From Chloroflexota bacterium (lineage in GTDB: Bacteria > Chloroflexota > Limnocylindria > Limnocylindrales > CSP1-4), in the NCBI GenBank assembly GCA_017860675.1, contig JAGDMV010000179.1, positions 1-5,672 of the forward strand: a stretch of 5,672 bases of DNA. Direction: 5' to 3'. Position 1 is the first letter of the stretch; every line of letters starts with the position of its first letter. The translations under genes were made by a program, and so were the position numbers. The notes beneath the pieces are model-generated. The model was given only the letters and a program-made list of their open reading frames with translations, did no database searches and was not told the DNA's origin. Positions 1-5,401 of this stretch are shown here, in pieces.

Positions 1-1314
1 GGCGCCATCCTCGTTCAGGCGCCGCCGAGCGCGCTGGCCGATCCCGAGGCGAAGGCGGCCTGGCTGGAGTCGATCCGGCCGAAGTACGGCCCGTGGACGC
101 CGATCCTCGACCAGCTGCAGCTCTTCACCATCTTCGGCTCCGCCTGGTTCAGCTTGCTGGCGGCGTACCTGGCGGCCAGCCTCGTCGCCTGCGTGGTCCA
201 CCGGTCCACCCGCCTGTGGCACACGTCGGTGCGCCCGAAGGTCGACCCGCCGGGGGACTTCTTCGAGCGCGCCACGCAGCGCGAGACGATCGCCCTCCAC
301 CAGGGAGCGGCCGAGGCACTGCCGGCGATCCAGGGGGCGCTCCGGAACCGTCGCTACCGGACGCTGGTGCAGGACGATGGGTCGCTCCACCTGTACGCGG
401 ATCGCAACCGCTTGGGACCGTTTGCCTCGGTCGCCGGCCACGTGGGCCTGCTTCTGATCCTGGCCGGAGCCGTCATCGGCTCGACCCTCGGCTTCAGCGA
501 GCCCGAGCTCCTCGTCGCCGAGGGGTTCACGGCAGCGGTTCCCACGAGGACCGGCCTGACCGTGAAGCTGGAGGCCTTCCGCGACGCCTACTACCCCACG
601 ACGGGCGCCCCCTCCGACTTCGCCAGCGACCTCGTGCTCTACCGCGACGGCGCGGAGGTCGCCCGCAGGACGGTCCGGGTCAACGACCCGCTCCGCTACG
701 ACGGCCTGTCGTTCTACCAGTCGTTCTACGGACCGGCGGCGGTGATGAACGTCGTCGACGGGTCGGGGGCGACCGTGTTGCACGAGGGCGTCCCCCTGGC
801 CTGGACCGAGGATGGCCGGAGCCTCGCCACCGTCGTCCTGCCGGGGACCGACCTCACCGCGCTGCTGGTGGGTACGGCCGGATCAGCCGACCCCGTCGTC
901 CGGCCCGGCCAGCTGCTCGTCGAGCTCCACAGGCAGGGCGACGAGGGCCCGGTCGCGAGCGGGATCCTGGACCAGGGCCGGGCGGCTACGCTGGCCGGCC
1001 TCAACGTCGTCTTCGAGCGGGAGAGCCTGTTCGCCGGCCTGAAGGTGGCCAGCGACCCCGGCACCCCACTCGTCTGGCTGGGCTCCACCCTGCTGGTGGC
1101 CGGGTTCGGCCTCGGTCTCGCCTTCCGGCACCGGCGCGTCTGGGGTCGCCTGGTAGCGAGGCCCGGGGGCGGCTCGATCCTCTCCCTCGCCTCGATCGAC
1201 AGGCATGACGCCGGCCTCGACGCGGAGTTCACCGGCCTGGTCGGCGACATCCGGCAGGCGTCCACCACACCGGCCTCCACCACGCCGGCATCCACCACGC
1301 CGGGCCGCGGCTGA
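1..1314 (+). CDS. resB: Cytochrome c biogenesis protein ResB/Ccs1, 5'-truncated by the window edge
   Basis: Frame 1 is open from the first base to a TGA at 1312-1314, giving 437 codons without the N-terminus (at least the first membrane segment is missing). ResB/Ccs1 partners CcsA in system II cytochrome c maturation, moving heme across the membrane and presenting it to apocytochrome c. Visible in order: a membrane segment at about codons 43-66, a cytoplasmic stretch, and a second segment at about 139-162 whose G-H-V-G contains the likely conserved His (codon 147). A large extracytoplasmic domain follows, with the family hallmark NDPLRYDGLSFYQSFYG (codons 228-244). The sequence DPGTPLVWLG then leads into a last membrane segment (about 355-375) and a basic cytoplasmic tail. 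The tail ends in three STTP[AG] repeats, which is unusual. CcsA follows after 10 nt, so the two are surely cotranscribed. The family call is secure; the true start lies outside the window. Confidence 0.92.
   Translation, partial: GAILVQAPPSALADPEAKAAWLESIRPKYGPWTPILDQLQLFTIFGSAWFSLLAAYLAASLVACVVHRSTRLWHTSVRPKVDPPGDFFERATQRETIALHQGAAEALPAIQGALRNRRYRTLVQDDGSLHLYADRNRLGPFASVAGHVGLLLILAGAVIGSTLGFSEPELLVAEGFTAAVPTRTGLTVKLEAFRDAYYPTTGAPSDFASDLVLYRDGAEVARRTVRVNDPLRYDGLSFYQSFYGPAAVMNVVDGSGATVLHEGVPLAWTEDGRSLATVVLPGTDLTALLVGTAGSADPVVRPGQLLVELHRQGDEGPVASGILDQGRAATLAGLNVVFERESLFAGLKVASDPGTPLVWLGSTLLVAGFGLGLAFRHRRVWGRLVARPGGGSILSLASIDRHDAGLDAEFTGLVGDIRQASTTPASTTPASTTPGRG
1261..1305 (+). repeat. Three tandem 15-bp repeats coding (STTPA)2-STTPG
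   Basis: Three consecutive 15-bp units (1261-1275, 1276-1290, 1291-1305) differ from each other at only one to three positions and keep the reading frame of ResB. They encode a Ser/Thr/Pro-rich tail just before the ResB stop. A length that is a multiple of 3 lets copy number vary without frameshift. The tail lies after the last membrane segment and a basic stretch, so it is predicted to be cytoplasmic and disordered. Confidence 0.9.
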
Positions 1315-1318
1315 GGAG
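1313..1318 (+). promoter_or_regulatory. Ribosome binding site for ccsA
   Basis: GAGGAG overlaps the ResB stop codon and lies 6 nt before the ATG at 1325. It fixes the CcsA start there, rather than at an in-frame ATG at 1205 deep inside resB, and suggests translational coupling of the two genes. Confidence 0.8.
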
Positions 1319-1324
1319 CGGCCA

Positions 1325-2172
1325 ATGGAGGAGATGGCCGGGTACGCCTTCATGGCCGGCTTCCTCGCGACCGGGATCGCCCTGGCGGCCTACGCGGCCT
1401 ACGCCATCTCCGGCGTCCGGGCTGCCCGCCTCAGGTCGGCCGGGGCACCGCTCGACGCCCCGCGGGTCGGCTTCGTGGCCGGTTCCCGGACGGCAGCGAT
1501 CGGCCAGTACGCCTCGCTCGTCGTCATCCTGGCGGCCGGCCTCATCACCGCGTCCCTCGTCTGCCGGACCCTCGCCAGCGGGCACGGCCCCTTCGCGAAC
1601 ATGTACGAGTTCTCGGTCGCCTTCGCCTGGGGCATCCTCGTCGTCCTGGCCTGGTTCGAGCACCGCTACCGCCAGCGCCTCCTCGGCCTCGTGGCCCTGC
1701 CGGTCGCCTTCAGCCTGATGGCCTACGCCCTGACGATCCCGTCGACGATCGAGCCGCTCGTTCCCGCGCTCCAGAACAGCCTCCTGCTGACGGTCCACGT
1801 GGCCGTCGCGACGCCGTCCTGCACCTCGCCCAGCCCGAGGCGGGGCGGTGGGGCCTGCCGCGGCCGGCGGCCCTGGATGAGATCGGCTACCGCTCCATCG
1901 TCGTCGGCTTCCCGTTCCTCACCCTGACGATCGTCCTCGGCGCGCTCTGGGCCGAGGTGGCCTGGGGCCGGTACTGGGGCTGGGACCCAAAGGAGACCGC
2001 CTCGCTCGTCACCTGGCTGATCTACGGCGCCTACCTGCACGCCCGGGTCGTCCGCGGCTGGCGGGGCCGGCGCGCCGCCATCCTGCTCGTCGTCGGCTTC
2101 GCGGCCACGCTCTTCACCTTCTTCGGCGTGAACCTGCTGCTGCCGGGGCTCCACAGCTACTCCGGGCTGTGA
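1325..2172 (+). pseudogene. ccsA: Cytochrome c biogenesis protein CcsA/ResC (CcsB in TIGRFAM naming), frameshifted with apparent internal deletion
   Basis: CcsA is the multi-pass heme-handling subunit of system II. It carries a tryptophan-rich WWD loop and flanking histidines that hold heme outside the membrane. The first part (1325 to about 1810) reads in frame 2: membrane segments at residues 8-30, 62-81, 95-110 and 120-137, the conserved GPFANMYEF-type segment at 88-96, and a candidate heme histidine H158 in L-T-V-H-V. If translated on, it runs out of frame to a TGA at 1925-1927. From about 1810 the family sequence continues in frame 1: AVLHLAQPE, a membrane segment, the WWD motif WGRYWGWDPKE (1963-1995), more membrane segments, and the second histidine in LPGLHSY (codon 2152-2154), ending with TGA 2170-2172. 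Compared with my memory of the family, about 12 residues of the membrane segment after H158 are missing. A loss of about 34 or 37 nt would fit both the shift and the gap. Both halves are otherwise undamaged, so this is a recent mutation or an assembly error. It is annotated as one broken gene. Confidence 0.87.
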
Positions 2173-2193
2173 CCCCGGTGCACGGAGGATCTC

Positions 2194-2199
2194 GAGGGA
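2194..2199 (+). promoter_or_regulatory. Ribosome binding site deciding the start of the TlpA-like gene
   Basis: GAGGGA lies 5 nt before the ATG at 2205. A second purine run, GGAGGA (2184-2189), lies just upstream. An alternative GTG at 2169, overlapping the ccsA stop, has no such site in front of it and would add 12 residues that do not look like family sequence. The ATG at 2205 is therefore preferred. Confidence 0.7.
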
Positions 2200-2204
2200 C
2201 ACCC

Positions 2205-2804
2205 ATGAGGACGGCGAACAGCCCCGAACGGCGCCGCGGGGAGCAGCGGCTGCGGGCGCTCCTCGCCGTCGCCGCCACCGGCGTCCTGGTGGCGGCGATC
2301 GCCTTCGTCGTGGGCCCGGGTGGTGGCGGCTTGACGACCGTCGCCCTGACCGGCGACACGTCCGCGCCCCCACCGGCAGTAGGTTCGGCCGCGCCCGACT
2401 TCAGCGCCACGACAGTAGATGGGGAGACGATCTCGCTCGGGTCGCTGCGCGGCAAGCCCGTGTGGCTGACGTTCGGGGCAAGCTGGTGCGCCGACTGCCG
2501 GGCGGAGGCCCCGGACCTCCAGGCGACGTACGCCGCGTTCAGGGATCGTGGCCTGCAGGTAGTGGGCGTGTTCGTCCGCGAGGACGCGGCCGCCGTCGCC
2601 GGCTACGCCGATCGGGCGGGCCTGACGTTCCCGCTGGTCGCCGACCCGGTCACCCGCATCGCCAGCCGCTACCGGGCGCGCGGCATCCCCACCCACTTCT
2701 TCATCGACGCGGACGGGGTCGTTCGCGGGATCCGGCTCGGCGGCCTGGAGCCGGCCGAGATGGAGCGACTCGTGACGGACCTGCTGGAGACGAGCGGGAC
2801 CTGA
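2205..2804 (+). CDS. Membrane-anchored TlpA/ResA-like thiol-disulfide oxidoreductase
   Basis: This 199-residue protein has a basic N-terminus, a single membrane anchor (residues 18-36) and a Gly/Pro/Ala linker to about 60. A thioredoxin-fold domain of the AhpC/TSA-Redoxin type then runs to the end. It opens with the G-S-A-A-P-D-F entry motif (60-66). The active site is W94-C95-A96-D97-C98 and the cis-proline is in G-I-P162-T, followed by FFIDADG. The anchor and charge pattern place the domain outside the cytoplasm. Directly after resB-ccsA, the expected job is that of ResA/CcsX: reducing the disulfide of apocytochrome CxxCH sites before heme attachment. The electron donor would be a CcdA/DsbD-type protein, not seen here. 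The active site CADC is unusual, since ResA/TlpA proteins normally have Pro before the second Cys (CEPC, CPPC). It could instead be a general extracytoplasmic redoxin, but the context favours cytochrome maturation. Confidence 0.9.
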   Translation: MRTANSPERRRGEQRLRALLAVAATGVLVAAIAFVVGPGGGGLTTVALTGDTSAPPPAVGSAAPDFSATTVDGETISLGSLRGKPVWLTFGASWCADCRAEAPDLQATYAAFRDRGLQVVGVFVREDAAAVAGYADRAGLTFPLVADPVTRIASRYRARGIPTHFFIDADGVVRGIRLGGLEPAEMERLVTDLLETSGT

Positions 2805-2812
2805 TCGCCGCC

Positions 2813-2837
2813 GCGACCGCGGGCATTCTGCGGTCGC
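2813..2837. terminator. Stem-loop between convergent genes, possible bidirectional terminator
   Basis: A perfect 8-bp inverted repeat, GCGACCGC (2813-2820) and GCGGTCGC (2830-2837), encloses a 9-nt loop. It starts 8 nt after the stop of the TlpA-like gene. The converging gene ends at 2872 on the other strand, so one hairpin could serve both. There is no T-run on either side, so classical intrinsic termination is uncertain. The rest of the 67-nt gap shows nothing else. Confidence 0.5.
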
Positions 2838-2871
2838 CCTTGCCTAGCGCCCGCCGCGCCGGGTTCGGGCT

Positions 2872-3474
2872 TCAGGCCGTCTCGGGCCCCGTGCCGCCGT
2901 CGCCGCCGATCGGGGTCGGCGCCGGTCCGCCGGCGCCCATGCCGGCCCAGGGGTCGACCTCGCGGAAGGGCGCAAAGAACTGGGCCAGGGCGTGGTTCAC
3001 GGCGACCATGGCAACCGTCTCGCGCTGCCCGCCGAGCCCCTCCGCCCAGTAGGTGGCGTCGGTCACCGGCAGGAACTTGCCGTGGAACTCGGCCAGCGCG
3101 TCGCGCAGGTTGCGCTCCGGCAGCAGGTGGATGTTGCCGACCACCCGGAAGGGCGGGATCGACACGAGCGCCCGCTCGGCCACCTTGGGCGTTCGCAGCT
3201 CGCGCATCGGCTCGATCGTGCTGAGGGTCACCGCGAACAGGACCGAGCCCAGGTTGACCTGGGCGAACTCGGCGCGCATCGGCGGGTCAACCGAGCCGTG
3301 CTCCTCGAGGGTGCAGTCCTCGAGGACCAGGAACGGGTTCTCGGCGTTGTTGAGGATGTCCGAGACGCGGTGCTGCCGCGTCTGCACGGTGCCCCTGATG
3401 ATGTACTGCTCCGTGTAGAGCGTGAGGGGCAACGCCCGGAGCGTCGTCGTGTCGAACATGCCGCTGTCGAACAT
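2872..3474 (-). CDS. Uncharacterised two-repeat protein with R-x-S-D-x-L-N motif
   Basis: This 200-residue soluble protein has no signal peptide, membrane segment or Cys pair. The first repeat (about 20-84) has a strand-like Y-I-I-R-G-T-V, then HRVSDILN (35-42) and PFLVLEDCT (47-55). The second (about 106-165) has F-R-V-V-G-N-I, then R-N-L-R-D-A-L (121-127) and KFLPVTDAT (133-141). Over residues 39-60 versus 125-146, 7 of 22 positions are identical without gaps. The R-[LV]-S-D-x-L-N pattern resembles small bacterial proteins of unknown function; DUF6812 is my best recollection and is unconfirmed. The last 27 residues are Gly/Pro-rich and probably disordered. The start is the ATG at 3474; an upstream in-frame ATG at 3576 would add 34 Arg/Pro-rich residues typical of non-coding GC-rich DNA. 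An ATG five codons in (3459) is also possible. It lies downstream of the ligase on the same strand after 177 nt and probably has its own promoter. Function unknown. Confidence 0.8.
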   Translation of the reverse strand: MFDSGMFDTTTLRALPLTLYTEQYIIRGTVQTRQHRVSDILNNAENPFLVLEDCTLEEHGSVDPPMRAEFAQVNLGSVLFAVTLSTIEPMRELRTPKVAERALVSIPPFRVVGNIHLLPERNLRDALAEFHGKFLPVTDATYWAEGLGGQRETVAMVAVNHALAQFFAPFREVDPWAGMGAGGPAPTPIGGDGGTGPETA

Positions 3475-3481
3475 GGCGGCA

Positions 3482-3487
3482 AGGATA
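3482..3487 (-). promoter_or_regulatory. -10-like element TATCCT for a leaderless transcript of the two-repeat protein gene
   Basis: Reading the - strand, TATCCT is followed by 7 nt and then the ATG at 3474. That places a transcription start at or next to the start codon. No purine-rich Shine-Dalgarno site exists between them. No convincing TTGACA-like -35 hexamer is seen 16-19 nt upstream. This is inferred from pattern only. Confidence 0.45.
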
Positions 3488-3590
3488 CGGCCCGGACCCG
3501 CGCGAGGGAACCACCGAACCGAGGGCGGGCGGTGCGTGGCAGCACCCGCCGTGGCGAGGCGGCACCGGCCGGGCACGACGGCACCCGGTC

Positions 3591-3642
3591 GGAGCGCGGA
3601 GGCACCGGCACGGAGCGCGGAGGCACCGGCCCGGGAGCGCGG
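3591..3642. repeat. 21-bp tandem repeat, about 2.4 copies, intergenic
   Basis: The unit GGAGCGCGGAGGCACCGGCAC (3591-3611) is followed by a copy with one mismatch (3612-3632). After one extra base comes a partial third copy of 9 bp (3634-3642). It lies in the 177-nt gap between the ligase stop and the start of the two-repeat protein gene, ending 9 nt from the ligase stop codon. Nearby at 3569-3588 is a weaker 20-nt hairpin (8 bp including two G-T pairs) that might end the ligase transcript. The rest of the gap (3475-3568) shows only the -10-like element described separately. Confidence 0.8.
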
Positions 3643-3651
3643 CCGCCTGGC

Positions 3652-5376
3652 CTACTCCTGAGCCTTCCCGACAGGCGCCAGACCGCTCCGCGTCACCGTC
3701 ATGGTGACGAGGTGCTCCGCCCCGGCCTGGAGCTCGCGCCAGAGCGTGGCGACCGTGGCCAGCGTGTCGACGTCGGCGGCCGACTTGTCCGTCCGGAGGC
3801 GGACGATCCGGGGGAAGCGGAGCGCGAAGCCGGAGGCATGGCGGCCCGAGCGCTGGATCACGTCGAAGGCCACCTCGACCACGACCGACGGCTCGACCAC
3901 CCGGTAGCGGCCCAGCCGGCGGATCGTGTGCGCCTCGAACCAGGCCGTCATCTCGGCGATCTCGGCGTCGGTCAGCCCCGTGTACGCCTTGCCGATCGTG
4001 GCCAGCCCCCCGGTCGCCTCGTCCCGGACGGCGAAGGTGTAGTCGGAGAGGACTCCGTGGCGCTTTCCGTGGCCCACCTCGACCCCCACGACGACGCAGT
4101 CGAGGGTGGCAAGCGCCTTCTTCATCTTGAGCCATCCGTAGCCGCGCCGGCCGGGCGAATAGCTGCTGGCCGGGTCCTTGACCATCAGCCCCTCGTTCCG
4201 CCGGGCGCGTGCCCGGGCGAATGCCTCCTCCAGCCCATCGATCGAGTCGACCGACTCGACGTGCGAGAGGGCGAGCCGGCCCGGCGCCGCGAGCGGCAGC
4301 TCGAGCGCCTCGAGCCGAGCCCGGCGCTCGGCGAGCGGACGACGGAGCAACGGCTCGACCTCGCTCGCCCGCGAGCCAAGAGCGAGGGCGTCGAAGGCAA
4401 CGAACGCCACCGGAACCTCGGCCAGCAGCCGGTCGGGCGGCGCCTTTCGACCGAGCCGCTTCTGCAGGGCGAGGAAGGGCAGCACCGTCCCGTCGCGGAT
4501 GGCCAGCAGCTCGCCGTCGAGGATCCCGTCCCAGGCCAGGCCGGCGGCTGCCGCGACCACCTCCGGGAACTGCCCGCCGATCTCGTTCAGGTCGCGCGAC
4601 CAGATCCGCACATCGTCGCCCTGCCGGTGGAGCTGGGCGCGGATGCCGTCGTACTTGTCCTCGACCCAGGCGACCGGCCCGAGGCGGGCGATGATCGCGG
4701 CGGCGTCCTCGGCCGGCGAGGCGAGCATGAAGCGCAGCGGGTGGAACAGCCGCAGGCGCGCGCCGGCCAGCCGGTCGTCACGGGCCAGCACGGCGACCTC
4801 GCCGACGTCGCCGGTCAGCATCCCCGCCCACTGGACATCGGCCAGGGGCCGATCGAAGGCGCGGGCGATGGCCGCCTCCAACAGGCCCTCGCGCAGCCCG
4901 ATCCGCAGCTCGCCGGCCAGGATCTTGGCGATCGCGGTCGCGGTCGCCGCGTCGCAGCGCGCCAACAGCGATTCGAGGATCGCGCCCTTGGCCGCCGTGC
5001 CCGAAGCGGCCTCGATCGCCGCGAAGGCGTCGGCGACATCGCGGATCGACGGCGAGGCGGCCGGGTCGGGCGGTTCGGGGCGGCCGGCGAGCACCTCCCC
5101 GACCGCGGTGCCCAGGTCGGATGAGCGATCGTAGGCGGCGCCGATGGCCGCCGGCGGCACGCCGGCGAGCCGTGTCGCGACCTCCGCGATCGTCGCCCAC
5201 CCCAGGCCCGTGCTGCGCTGGTCGGACTCGGGAAACGGGCGGCCGGTGAACCAGGTCGCGGCCGGGGCCAGCTCATCCGGGGCGAGCCGCGCCAGCGCCT
5301 CGGCCAGCAGGCGGGTCTTCTCCGAGGTGCGAGTGGTGGCGGCGATCCGGCGGGCGGTCTCCCCCCATCGACGCAT
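3652..5376 (-). CDS. lig: ATP-dependent DNA ligase
   Basis: This 574-residue cytoplasmic enzyme seals nicks in duplex DNA with ATP, forming a ligase-lysyl-AMP intermediate. An N-terminal DNA-binding domain (about 1-215) contains the family stretch FTGRPFPESDQRSTGLGW (43-60). The adenylation domain has motif I, EDKYDGIRAQ, with nucleotidyl lysine K241; motif Ia, with R261 in SRDLNEIG; motif III, LDGELLAI (286-293); IIIa, FVAFDAL (325-331); IV, NEGLMVKD (394-401); and V, GYGWLKMKK (412-420). An OB-fold domain follows (about 424-545) with a motif VI-like L-R-F-P-R-I-V-R-L-R-T-D-K (519-531). Length and order match the three-domain archaeal/bacterial type, not the LigD multidomain enzymes; no polymerase or Ku gene is next to it. 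Bacteria with such ligases normally also have NAD-dependent LigA, so a repair role is likely. The start is ATG 5376, where family-like sequence begins; the 33 codons upstream in frame overlap the divergent gene and are not family-like. Confidence 0.95.
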   Translation of the reverse strand: MRRWGETARRIAATTRTSEKTRLLAEALARLAPDELAPAATWFTGRPFPESDQRSTGLGWATIAEVATRLAGVPPAAIGAAYDRSSDLGTAVGEVLAGRPEPPDPAASPSIRDVADAFAAIEAASGTAAKGAILESLLARCDAATATAIAKILAGELRIGLREGLLEAAIARAFDRPLADVQWAGMLTGDVGEVAVLARDDRLAGARLRLFHPLRFMLASPAEDAAAIIARLGPVAWVEDKYDGIRAQLHRQGDDVRIWSRDLNEIGGQFPEVVAAAAGLAWDGILDGELLAIRDGTVLPFLALQKRLGRKAPPDRLLAEVPVAFVAFDALALGSRASEVEPLLRRPLAERRARLEALELPLAAPGRLALSHVESVDSIDGLEEAFARARARRNEGLMVKDPASSYSPGRRGYGWLKMKKALATLDCVVVGVEVGHGKRHGVLSDYTFAVRDEATGGLATIGKAYTGLTDAEIAEMTAWFEAHTIRRLGRYRVVEPSVVVEVAFDVIQRSGRHASGFALRFPRIVRLRTDKSAADVDTLATVATLWRELQAGAEHLVTMTVTRSGLAPVGKAQE

Positions 5377-5383
5377 GACGGCG

Positions 5384-5389
5384 ATGGTA
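5384..5389 (-). promoter_or_regulatory. -10-like element TACCAT for a leaderless ligase transcript
   Basis: On the - strand TACCAT is followed by 7 nt and the ligase ATG (5376). Shifted by two bases, TATACC (5391-5386) is an alternative with 9 nt. No Shine-Dalgarno site is present in the 25 nt between the divergent genes. The element abuts the opposite-strand element of the GNAT gene. Confidence 0.45.
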
Positions 5390-5395
5390 TACGCT
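5390..5395 (+). promoter_or_regulatory. -10-like element TACGCT for a leaderless GNAT transcript
   Basis: TACGCT is followed by 6 nt and the ATG at 5402. A weak -35-like TCGACG (5368-5373, four of six matches to TTGACA) lies 16 nt upstream, inside the ligase coding region. No Shine-Dalgarno sequence precedes the ATG. The palindrome GTATAC (5387-5392) straddles this and the ligase element. Confidence 0.45.
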
Positions 5396-5401
5396 CGGCT
5401 G

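Noticed and set aside
93..1208. A 371-codon open frame overlapping resB in another + frame
   Set aside because: The translation is Arg/Pro/Gly-rich and featureless, while frame 1 carries the clear ResB motifs and membrane segments.
1802..1818. GCCGTC direct repeat at the ccsA frame switch as a mark of slippage deletion
   Set aside because: A deletion between direct repeats should leave one copy, not two, and GCCGTC is common in this sequence, so it is not evidence for the mechanism.
1957..2172. A separate 71-residue protein starting at GTG 1957
   Set aside because: It is the C-terminal part of CcsA (WWD motif onward). Family sequence continues upstream in the same frame to about 1810, and there is no convincing ribosome binding site, so it belongs to the broken ccsA gene.
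3302..3326. Two copies of the palindrome TCCTCGAGG 15 bp apart, resembling paired operators
   Set aside because: They lie inside the two-repeat protein gene and follow from the codons for V-L-E-D-C-T-L-E-E using the preferred CTC and GAG codons.
3422..3661. A 79-codon + strand frame in and around the 3475-3651 gap
   Set aside because: It has no ribosome binding site or recognisable domain, and its sequence is dominated by the translated 21-bp repeat.
2992..5124. A 710-codon open frame on the + strand, antisense to the ligase and the two-repeat protein gene
   Set aside because: Its translation is a low-complexity Arg/Gly/Asp/Pro/His-rich composition with no domain. It runs opposite to a ligase with every catalytic motif. 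Long antisense frames are expected in DNA this GC-rich.
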